Below the pieces are notes generated by a model that worked only from the letters and a program-made list of their open reading frames with translations, had not been told where the DNA came from and searched no databases. From positions 28,753,692 to 28,817,691 of the forward strand of contig AP025049.1 of assembly GCA_036186865.1 (NCBI GenBank): a stretch of DNA of 64,000 nt, written 5' to 3'. The translations under genes were made by a program, and so were the position numbers. Source of the DNA: Eustoma russellianum (Eukaryota > Streptophyta > Magnoliopsida > Gentianales > Gentianaceae). Within the stretch, counting starts at the first letter, position 1; each line of letters opens with the position of its first letter. Below, piece after piece: positions 10,709 to 18,868 of the stretch.

Positions 10709-10714
10709 AATAAA
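10709..10714 (+). terminator. Poly(A) signal of the antisense gene
   Basis: AATAAA 33 bases after the stop codon at 10676, followed by a T-rich stretch. With the TATA box at 8264 it gives a complete plus-strand transcription unit inside a minus-strand retrotransposon. Confidence 0.6.
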
Positions 10715-11111
10715 AGTTTCTGCCCTTTTTGCAATTCTTGTTCGTTTAAGTTTTTTGCATTTCAGTATTTTCTTCATACTTTTTGTTGCCGAGGTCGCAC
10801 ATCGAACCTACTAATCTTGGGCAAAACTCTTACCCGCAGATTAGTGTAATTGAACTTTTCTTATTCAACCTGCTCAACCTTAATGAAAGATAGACAAAAT
10901 AAAAATTACCTTGTCTTGCTGAGTTTGAATAAGAGAATCTCGTGAAGCCTTGGCCGAGATCTCATTTAAAATCACTCGAGCATATCCGTTGTACACTAGC
11001 CGAGGTGAAATATAGAGATCTGCCTCGACCTTATCCAGATCTGCCAAGGTCATACGAGTCCTGAACAAGTTAGCGTCCCGAGCTGGCCGAAACGCAACTT
11101 CAACTCTTGAT
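10715..11111. other. Element B interior without a gene
   Basis: No supported coding region. It contains scattered GCCGAG/CCGAGGT motifs on both strands and separates the antisense gene from the tandem repeat block. Confidence 0.6.
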
Positions 11112-11468
11112 CTTTCCCAAACCTGCTGAGAAGAAATCTTTAACCCTAGCGGGCTCTTTCCCCAGAACTTGCCGAGGAGAAATTTTTAACCCTCTGGCGG
11201 GCTCTTTCCCCAGAACTTGCCGAGGAGAAATTTTTAACCCTCTAGCGGGCTCTTTCCCCAGATCCTGCTGAGGAGAAATTTAACCCTCTGGCGGGCTCTT
11301 TCCCCAGATCCTGCTGAGGAGAAATTTAACCCTCTGGCGGGCTCTTTCCCCAGAACCTGCTGAGGAGAAAATTTTTTACCCTTTAGCGGGCAAGTGCCTG
11401 GAACTTTAGCCGAGGTCTTTTATTTCACCCTTTAGCGGGCAGGTGCCTGGAACTTAGCCGAGGTCTTT
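11112..11468. repeat. Tandem repeat block in element B, period about 50 bp
   Basis: Units of the form TTTCCCCAGAACTTGCCGAG, then GAGAAATTTT, AACCCTCTGGCGGGCTC follow one another about six times with small changes (GCCGAGG or GCTGAGG; CTCTGG or CTCTAG). Two shorter diverged units with TGCCTGGAACTTAGCCGAGG follow. The block lies between the 3' ends of the antisense gene and the gag remnant, so it is intergenic within the element. Confidence 0.9.
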
Positions 11469-11725
11469 CTGATAAGAAACTTCAATTCTGCAGAACTGTC
11501 CATAATTGAACGAACACTTTTATTGCTGAGAAGTTTCATACACCGAGAGGTGACCTGTACAAGCCAACTACAAGGCTGAGCTGGGGGTTTTCAGATGTAT
11601 TCGAAGATTGGTCCCCACTTTGAACTCTATTAATGGACAAGATAGCCTAACTTTCCAACTTAGAGCTACCACTCGGGTTGATGTTTACCTCAAGGAGCAT
11701 CTAATTCGGCTCAACTGCATAAGTT
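11469..11725. other. Element B interior between the tandem repeats and gag
   Basis: No coding signal supported. On the minus strand this is downstream of the gag stop; plus-strand frames here are shadows. Confidence 0.55.
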
Positions 11726-12388
11726 TCATCTCGGATTGTGAAACTGCTGCAGATGGCCGAACTCAATTTGGCGGGCTATCTCTTTTCCGAGCTGCCTACA
11801 ATCTTCTGTATCGTGCCCTATATCATGATGATATAGGCAGTAGAGTTGTGGATCCCTCTTATGGAGTGGTCCTGCAAGAGGTTTAGGTTCCTTTACCAGG
11901 CTTTTCTTCCTCATATAGGAAAGAATACGAGCTTTGGAAGCCAGCAAGGAACTTCTTTCTCTGCCCTTGCCCCCCATCCGGACCTTAACGGATGCTCTTT
12001 CTCGCCGTGAGGCCTGGATATGTCTTTCATGACTTCGAGGCCGAGGTGAGGTCGAGGGGCTTTGTATGGTCTGATCATCAGACCTTCGAAATGGGTACTC
12101 AGCTTCAGTTATAATCTCAGTTTGACATTCAGAATGATATCCTGGTCGAGATGGAGAATATTCCAACTGCTGAACGCTGGTACCACTGGAAGAAGGATTA
12201 CTTGTTCCTTCTCTGAACGCTTCCCTTCTCAACTCCAGTACAGCTTGGAAAGCTGCTGGATTTTGTGCCACATAATGTATGGCTCGCATATGTTCCTCAT
12301 ATGAGAAGGTAATAGGAGTTAACTCAAACTCCTGGAAACACGAAGTGGTTGGTTGCAAAGAGAGCCTTTGATTGCCTTCTCTGCTCAT
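11726..12388 (-). CDS. Element B shortened gag with Tat-type zinc knuckle
   Basis: A 220-aa minus-strand frame starts about 100 bp after the 5' LTR, where gag should begin. The N-terminal part (FSYEEHMRAIHYVAQNPAAF) is helical. The middle is Ser/Arg-rich and basic (residues about 85-150). The C terminus has YCLYHHDIGHDTEDC, the CX2HX4HX4C knuckle typical of Tat/Athila-like gags, followed by QLGKEIARQIEFGHL. The usual retrotransposon gag core domain between these parts is absent, so this looks like an internal deletion that kept the frame. It may still bind RNA. Pol is missing entirely, so packaging would depend on partner elements. Alternative: a decayed gag that is open by chance; the intact frame and young LTRs argue against that. 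Confidence 0.75.
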   Translation of the reverse strand: MSREGNQRLSLQPTTSCFQEFELTPITFSYEEHMRAIHYVAQNPAAFQAVLELRREAFREGTSNPSSSGTSVQQLEYSPSRPGYHSECQTEIITEAEYPFRRSDDQTIQSPSTSPRPRSHERHIQASRRERASVKVRMGGKGRERSSLLASKARILSYMRKKSLVKEPKPLAGPLHKRDPQLYCLYHHDIGHDTEDCRQLGKEIARQIEFGHLQQFHNPR

Positions 12389-12470
12389 CTTTCTCTCAGT
12401 AGCTTCCTAAGCTAAGAATTTTTAGAAATGACTTAGATATTTCGAAAGTCAAGGGACCCGAAGGTTTGGG

Positions 12471-12487
12471 CCCTCCTTCTAGCGCCA
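12471..12487 (-). other. Element B primer-binding-like site
   Basis: On the minus strand TGGCGCTAGAAGGAGGG begins within two to four bases of the LTR end. It is not the initiator-Met type used by the copia elements here. Its place fits a tRNA primer site of a Ty3/gypsy Tat-like element; the tRNA is not identified. Confidence 0.6.
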
Positions 12488-12490
12488 ATT

Positions 12491-13499
12491 TGACGAGGTC
12501 GGATTGTCTCGCCAAGATAATAGTCGAAATATCCGGGGTTCAACGCCGTCAACCCTCCGTCACTTTGTCCTCCTAGGAAGCCTGAGAAAGGAAAGAACGC
12601 GTTAGGAGTCCCAGGGCGCTGCCCCGGGAAAACCCTCCGACGCTCAAGTCAGCCAGGGGCATTTTATGCGTAAGGCTATAAATTGAGGTTGGAATGAACC
12701 TGCTTGAGGTCGGCCACAGTACAAGCCGAGCTGAGCTGAGAACAGCGGGATGTTTTACTTGTGATGTGGGACTTGTAATTTTGGCTTCTGATTTGGACCT
12801 GGAATTTAGACTTGGCCTCTCCTTATTGTTGGAGAAGCTCTTTTATAGTTGGCGAAGCTGGGAGCTGCGTGTCTCAGATGGTTGAGATGACGACGTCTGG
12901 CCCGTTTGCATGGCAGCCGTGCAGCTGCTAAGGATTGCTGTACTGGCACCTTTCCTCCGTATGATTGACATCTGGAAAGGTGGATATTGCATGTGGACCA
13001 CGTAGCATACTGCTTTGTGACTCTTGTAATCTGGCTGAGACCAATAATCAGCTGTGATCGAGAGCAGATCTGAAGCCGAGACGTGTTCTTTTGGCCGAGA
13101 TGGAACTGTTGAGAACTGTTTTCTTTGGCCGAGCTGGATGTATATCCGCTCTAGATGTCCCCATTATTATGACCGAGGTGCCATTTTGAAGGGCAGAAGT
13201 GCTGGTCTCGTGATAAAATGCTTGAGCCAAGGTTCTGACTGGGCTATTCCAGTTGATAACTGAAGCCGAGATAAGATCCAGTAGCCGAGGTGGTACCCTT
13301 TAGGCCGAGGTGGAACCCTTAGTTCCAGTATACTGACCATGTAGCCGGAATGGCGTGGGGCTTCTGTGGCCGAGCCGAAATACTTGTCCGCGTGGGACTT
13401 GGTCAGTCGTCAGGCCGACCTGCGGCCCTTAATCATTTCTGTACTCTTGCTCTAACGTTGACTGTCATTGACTGACGGGTGGATTTTCCGGTATCATCA
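12491..13499 (-). repeat. Element B LTR (5' LTR in element orientation)
   Basis: Second 1009-bp copy, offset 5572 bp from the first, with no difference noticed on reading. It should drive the element's genomic transcript on the minus strand. Confidence 0.95.
12838..12847 (-). promoter_or_regulatory. Candidate TATA box of the element B genomic transcript
   Basis: TATAAAAGAG on the minus strand in the 5' LTR. Its position, with the rest of the LTR and the gag remnant downstream, fits a promoter. No start site can be read from sequence alone. Confidence 0.45.
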
Positions 13500-13504
13500 G
13501 TTGT
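13500..13504. repeat. Element B target-site duplication, right copy
   Basis: GTTGT directly after the CA end of the right LTR; it matches 6914-6918. Confidence 0.95.
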
Positions 13505-13548
13505 CATTCATCTCTTCATGCAAAGATTCTCTTATTACAATTTCCATA
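13500..13548 (+). repeat. Element A 3' LTR, remaining part after element B
   Basis: It starts with the second GTTGT copy and continues CATTCATCTC, matching the 5' LTR near 1816-1856. This confirms that element B interrupts the LTR. Confidence 0.85.
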
Positions 13549-13553
13549 ATTCA

Positions 13554-14198
13554 TTCGGTAGTTAATTGCCAAAACCTCCCAAATGTATATTGAATTCGTC
13601 GAAAACTCTCCGGTGTTTGAAAATGCATCAAAACTTTGTGTATTTGATCATGATACCGTACTTAACAGATTCTTTAGTTTCACCAAATTCAAAATAAAAA
13701 ACACATCGTTGTCAAAAATTTTGCTTGGGAAGTTCGCGATCAACAGGATTTTTGCGAATTGCAATACCTCCGGCGAAGGCAGTGACGGCGACGGGATCTA
13801 TGGAGGGAGGTTCTGATTTTACTCTCCTCTGTCTACTTCTTCACCGGCGGCCACTGCTTGCTTTCTAATATATGATTTTTTATATAAATGTTGTTGAGTG
13901 TATCTTAACGGTCACATTCACCAGTTCTTTGTCTCTGCTTTCGTGAATCTATTTGCATTTTGAAAACGCCCATCTGCCCCCAAAAAGAGTTCTAGCAAAG
14001 AGTTAGACAGCAGCGGTTACATCTCGGGTTGATTTTCCGAAATCCAGTGAAAAATCTGAGGTCGCCGTATTTCCAAAGTTCGACGGCGATTTCTTACTCG
14101 ATTGCGATCCAGATCTGTTCTATTGGATCTTGGTGTGACACAGACCAACCAGGTGATATAATTCCATTTTTGTTTTAGTATCATTGAAGTACTTTTGA
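13554..14198. other. Unassigned stretch between element A and the LINE
   Basis: No recognised gene. A 77-codon open frame at 13583-13816 has no recognisable motif. The part from about 13960 is richer in G+C and may be host sequence or the 5' UTR of the LINE; the 5' end of the LINE cannot be placed because no target duplication was found. Confidence 0.5.
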
Positions 14199-15358
14199 TT
14201 GTTTACATTTAGTTTCAAACTTTCTACATCTGTAATATACCTTGGATCTGTAGTTTTAGTTGCAATAATTGATAGGATACGTCGTGATTTTTCCGTAAAA
14301 CCTTGTCTAAGGAAGAGGGGTGTAGGTAAGGGGAAGAAAAATGAAGATAGTCTAAGGGTAGCCTCTTGGAATGTAGGAACATTAAGTGATAAATTGTTCG
14401 AGGTTATAGATACACTTAAGAGACGTAAGATAGATATAGCATGCCTCCAAGAAACTAGGTGGAAAGGGAATAAAGGTAAAGAGTGTAATGGGTATAAGTT
14501 GTTGTATTCAGGGTCAGATGGGACCAAGAATGGGGTAGGATTCCCAGTAAAGATAGAATTACACACAAACGTGATTGATGTGATTAGATATAATGATAGA
14601 ATTATGGTGTTGAAGTTAGTACTAAATAAGGAGGTAGTGACAGTGATTTGCGCCTATGCACCCCAAGTGGGACTAGGATAACAGGAGAAGAAAAGGTTTT
14701 GGGAGTGCTTAGATGGAGTGTTAAAGACAATACCCAGGGAGGAACGAATTTGTATCGGGGGTGATTTTAATGGACATATTGGAAAAAATAGTGATGGTTT
14801 TTAGGCGGTACATGGCGGGTTCGGTTATGGAGATAGAAACGAACAGGGGAGAGATCTGCTAGACCTAGCAGTAGCCCATGACCTAGGCATTATAAACTCG
14901 TTTTTTAAGAAAAAAGAATCACATTTGATCACGTTGAACAGCGGAAGACGTCACACGTAGATCGACTATTTTCTGATGAGACATGAAGACCGACGATTGT
15001 GGGGGGACTGCAAGGTTATACCAGGAGAGACAGTGGTGATGCAACACCGTTTATTAGTGGTAGTTATAACATTGAGCCAAAAGCTGAGTAAGGGGGTTAG
15101 AAAATTCCCACCCAGTATTCGATGGGGAAGTTTGAAGGGCGAAAAAATTAATATATTCAGAGATAAGGTCATCTCTGCGAAACGAGATAGCCTAGGTGAT
15201 GACACAAATCAGATGTGGGAAGCTATATCGACTACTATTACTCAAGCGGTGAGAGAAACGCTCGAGGTAACAACAGGAAAGAAATCCGTACATAAAGAGA
15301 CGTGGTGGTGGAACGAGGATGTGCAACAAAAAAATAAAAGACAAACAAAAGATTTTTA
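14199..15358 (+). pseudogene. RTE endonuclease domain, broken
   Basis: LRVASWNVGTLSDKLFEVID and CLQETRWKG are the first endonuclease motifs (Asn and Glu of the active site). VICAYAPQ and GGDFNGHIG follow; the last carries the catalytic Asp and Asn. In-frame stops occur at about 14680, 14803 and 14957, so only pieces are open. From 14976 the frame continues (MRHEDRRLWGDCKVIPGE) through the linker to the RT, ending at 15357 where the RT frame already overlaps. The enzyme would nick target DNA to prime reverse transcription. Confidence 0.85.
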
Positions 15359-17205
15359 GAGAGCTGTTAAGATGCACCAATGGGGAAGAAAAAGTGCGAT
15401 TGAAGGATAATTACGAAATCGCCAGGAAGGAGGCGAAGAAGGCAGTGACAGAGGCAAAGGCTGCAGCTTATAAAAGGATGTATGAGAGACTAGAAACAAA
15501 AGAAGGAGAACATGATATGTTCAAGATTGCCAAAGCTAGGGATCGAAAGAGGCAGGACCTAGGAAGCGGAAAGTTCATAAAAGGAAAAGATGGACATGTG
15601 TTAGTCAAAGCACAAGACATCAAGTTGAAATGGCAAACATACTTTCACAATCTTTTCAACGGCAGTAGTGCCGACTACGAAGAACGAGAAAGCACCACTA
15701 ACCAACAACGACAACATAATAACTCCGACTGTCAGAAAATCACACAAGGAGAGGTGATGAGAGCATTGAAGAAGATGGGAAGAGCTAAAGCGGTCGGCCT
15801 AGATAACAAATCTATTGAGGCGTGGAAGTATTTAGGAGAGGAAGGGGTCCAATGTCTAACTACTTTGTTCAACCGTATTTACAAAACAGGGAAGATGCCA
15901 GATGAGTGGAGAAAGAGTGTCGTGGTCCCCCTATATAAGAATAAAGGAGACGCACAGTGTTGTGGAAACTATAGAGGGATTAAGCTGCTAATCCATACCA
16001 TGAAGTTATGGGAGAGAATAATCGTCACTTGGATTAGGAGAGAAACTCAGGTTACGGTGAACCAATTTGGTTTTATGCCAGGAAGGTCAACTACGGAAGC
16101 AATACACATTTGCAGGAGATCAATAGAGAAGTATAGGGAGAAGAAGCGCGATTTACATATGGTTTTCATTGATCTTGAAAAAGCATATGATAGTGTGTTG
16201 CGTAGCCTGATATGGGATAGTCTGGAGGCAAGAGGGATCCCTATGAAGTATATAGACATAATTAGAGATATGTATGCTAGGACAAAAACAACCGTTCGTA
16301 CGACTGTGGGGAATACAGACTTCTTTCCGGTGGAGGTCGGTCTTCATCAAGGGTCTGCGTTGAGCCCATTTCTTTTTGCAGTTGTCCTTGACGAGTTGTC
16401 AAAGCCGATACAGGAGGCAATTCCGTGGTGTATGCATTTTGCTGACGATATTGTATTAGTCGCAGAAAGTAGACATACCCTGAGTATGAGAGTAGAGCAG
16501 TGGAGAGATGTTTTAGAGAAAAAAGGCTTAAAGATTAGCCGTTCTAAGACCGAGTATCTGCACTGCGACTTCAGCGGTGTAGCAGACAGTGAGGATAGCC
16601 AGCTCACTATCGATGGTCAAGTGGTACCACAGGTAAGTAAGTTTAAGTACCTAGGATCATTTGTGCAGCAGAATGGCGACATAGATAATGATGTAGCACA
16701 TCGAGTTTAAGCAGGCTGGTGCAGATGGAGGGCGGCCTCAGGGGTGCTGTGTGATAAAAATTTCCCAACTAAATTAAAAGGAAAATTTTATAGGGTGGCA
16801 GTGCGACCGACAATGCTAAATGCGACAGACTGCTGAGCCATCAAGAGGTCACAACTACAGAAGATAAAAGTGGCAGAGATGAAAATGTTAAGATGGATGT
16901 GTGGACATACAAGGCTAGACCGGATCAGAATAGAGGTGTTTCAAGAAAGGTTAGACGTGGCTAGTATAGTCGATAAGATAAGGGAGGGAAGATTAAGATT
17001 GTTTGGGCATGTCAAGCGGAGACAGACAACGGCGTCAGTCAGAGCAATTGAAAGCCTCATTGTAGAGGGAAACAGGAGTAAAGGCAGGCCCAAACTGACT
17101 TGGGATGAGCAGATAAGGCACGACTTACTAGATTTGCACCTCTCTAAGGACATGGTCCAGGATAGGAGTTCATGGAGACATAAGATTAAGGTTAACGAGG
17201 TATAG
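15319..17205 (+). pseudogene. RTE reverse transcriptase, nearly complete
   Basis: A 463-codon frame (15319-16710) holds the RT domain: GRAKAVGLDNKSIEAWK, YRGIKLLIHTMKLWERI, QFGFMPGRSTTEAIHICR, IDLEKAYDSVLRSLIW, LHQGSALSPFLFAVVLDEL and the active site MHFADDIVLVAES near residue 375. A stop at about 16708 and another near 16835 split off the C-terminal region. That region is open again at 16870-17205 with EMKMLRWMCGHTRLDRIR, GRLRLFGHVKRR and GRPKLTWDEQI, all typical of plant RTE C termini. The catalytic FADD is intact. The RT start overlaps the preceding frame, implying one frameshift near 15320-15357. Confidence 0.92.
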
Positions 17206-17577
17206 GTCATATATAGGGACACTTTAGAGTATATTTAGGGACATAGATAGGCGTAGACACTATCAACGCTTTAGGTTGACTTTTCACTTGGTGGTGTATG
17301 TACCGTTCTTTTACATTACATGTACATATATACGTGATGTGTATTTTAATATCGAAAGGCCTTTATTTGTATTTCTGAATTTACTCACTAACACACTAGC
17401 ACAACATATCCCTATTATCATGTCATTTATGCAGGTAGAGCCGGGGGTTTCACTGGAAGCAGTCTCTCTATCTCTCGGATAGAGGTATTGTCTGCTTACC
17501 ACTTACCCTCCCCAGACCCTAACGATAGCTTTTGCTGTCGTTGGGATATACTGGGTCCAGATGATGATGATGATGAT
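17206..17577 (+). repeat. RTE 3' UTR and (ATG)n tail
   Basis: Non-coding sequence after the RT stop, with a conserved-looking segment CTTACCCTCCCCAGACCC near 17501-17518 and the terminal trinucleotide run at 17561-17577. Such tails are used in target-primed reverse transcription by RTE elements. Confidence 0.8.
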
Positions 17578-18558
17578 CCAACTGCATATGCACGTTTTTC
17601 AACATATATATGTGTCGTAACTCAGATTTTTGAAGAAGAAATTAATAGATAATAGTTGACAAGATTATGTCAACGTGTAACACCGAAATTCCCAATATGT
17701 GTTCTTATATGTCATGAAAATTTCCACACCTTTGACACCTTGAACATCTCTGAATAATGATGATAAATGTGATCTTATAACATATATAAGAGTGTCTTCA
17801 AGAAAAAATAGAATGTGACATCTCAAATCGTCACATATCCAGCTATAGTCAACAATATCATCATTTGAGAGAAATAAGATAAAATCACCATATAATCTTC
17901 AAATTAATAATAACTCTGCTCCAGAATGAAGATAATAATACGCTCAAGAGATTCCTTGAGTGAAAATACCAAAAATACCCTCAGAGGTAAAATGACCAAA
18001 ATACCCCTAGTATATGAAAACTCCAGAAATGACCCGGATGGTCAGAAATACTCATGATATCACCTTTGTCATGATAAATAGGATGAGAATACATCCTTGA
18101 AATATTTTCATCATGTGATGTTCCTACAAAACTCAAAATTCCAATTTTGCCCTTTTTGGTAAGTTGTAGAAACTTCCAAGGCACGTTAGTCACAATACAT
18201 TTAAAATCACCAAAAACACATAATATACACATAATGAACATGTATAAATCATAAACAAATGAAAACAACCATTTTATCACATTTTAGAAAATTATTTCTA
18301 AAAACCCTAGACATCGATCGATCGAAGTGCCTCAGCTTCAGAGATCGATGTCTCACAGAAAGGTTCAAGTTTTGTCTCTGACCTATATCGATCGATCGAA
18401 GTGAGGGTTCCATGTACATCGATCGATCGATGTGAGACAACCTGAGAGATCGATGTCAACTTTTCAACTTTTTCAACTTATAACACCATGTGTGACATTT
18501 TTAAGCATTCACCACTTAAAATCATGACTTGAAAATTTTCCAAACATATTTCTCAACA
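17578..18558 (-). repeat. Element C 3' LTR, truncated
   Basis: It aligns along its full length with 22258-23256 and ends on the plus strand TTCTCAACA (minus strand TGTTGAGAA). It contains the ATCGATCGATCGA cluster at about 18313-18430. Frames here on the minus strand are LTR sequence, not genes. Confidence 0.92.
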
Positions 18559-18580
18559 TTCTCTCCCTTTTGGATGATTT
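18559..18580 (-). other. Element C polypurine tract
   Basis: On the minus strand CCAAAAGGGAGAGAA abuts the TGTTGAGAA LTR start. A region without coding signal (18581-18860), rich in TTAACT and CTCCCCC runs, lies between it and the RNase H remnant. Confidence 0.75.
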
Positions 18581-18868
18581 TAAAAATAACCTAACATGAT
18601 TTTAACGTCACTAATGTCACAACTTATAACCAATTGTTTGATTATAACCAATTGTTTATCAAACTTTGTTTTTAACTAACTTTTAAATAGTACGCCCCCC
18701 CTCAACTTATATTCTCCCCCTTAACCTATGCTCAACTTATACCATTTGAAACTTAGCATGACTTACCAACTTAAATCATGTTCTTATTCTATCTCCTTCT
18801 TTATTTTGCAAATCATGCAAAAGATAGAACTACGCAATGGTATCGTAAGTCATCATACCTAACTTGGC

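Larger units (their letters stand above)
6919..13499 (-). mobile_element. Element B: young non-autonomous Ty3/gypsy (Tat-like) element carrying an antisense gene
   Basis: Two 1009-bp LTRs that look identical wherever compared (6919-7927, 12491-13499) are flanked by a perfect 5-bp target duplication GTTGT. Orientation is minus: next to the right LTR is a primer-binding-like sequence (TGGCGCTAGAAGGAGGG on the minus strand), followed by a gag remnant with a Tat-type zinc knuckle. Next to the left LTR is a minus-strand purine tract. No protease, RT, RNase H or integrase is present in the 4.5-kb interior, so it must borrow enzymes. Most of the interior is a plus-strand, spliced gene with its own promoter and poly(A) signal. 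The near absence of LTR divergence points to a recent insertion. Confidence 0.92.
1619..13553 (+). mobile_element. Element A: degenerate Ty1/copia LTR retrotransposon, split by element B
   Basis: Two related LTRs (from 1619 and from 6693) flank a primer-binding site, gag, protease, integrase, reverse transcriptase and RNase H in copia order on the plus strand. The second LTR is interrupted at 6918/6919 by element B and resumes after 13499. ATTCA at 1614-1618 and 13549-13553 is a candidate target duplication, but the 3' LTR end is not a clean CA, so this boundary is uncertain by a few bases. All coding parts carry stops or frameshifts and the integrase core is deleted. The element is dead and is the older layer of this nest. 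Confidence 0.9.
14199..17577 (+). mobile_element. RTE-type non-LTR retrotransposon (LINE)
   Basis: The order is apurinic-type endonuclease then reverse transcriptase in one polyprotein, with no gag-like first frame and no RNase H, which is the RTE layout. The 3' end carries CCCTCCCCAGACCC, then ATACTGGGT and an (ATG)n run at 17561-17577, the familiar plant RTE tail. Several stops and frameshifts interrupt the endonuclease half. The right end abuts a truncated LTR of element C directly. The 5' boundary is approximate. Confidence 0.9.

Noticed and set aside
11112..11468. CRISPR-like array impression from the regular repeats in element B
   Set aside because: Units are directly tandem with no unique spacers, in a plant retrotransposon; this is a simple tandem repeat.
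13583..13816. 77-codon plus-strand frame between element A and the LINE
   Set aside because: No recognised domain, no supporting promoter or relatives; the length is within chance expectation.
17981..18440. Minus-strand frames in the element C LTR, including His-Ile-Asp-Arg-Ser runs
   Set aside because: They translate the ATCGATCG repeats and neighbouring LTR sequence; the copy at 22679-22927 differs in extent.
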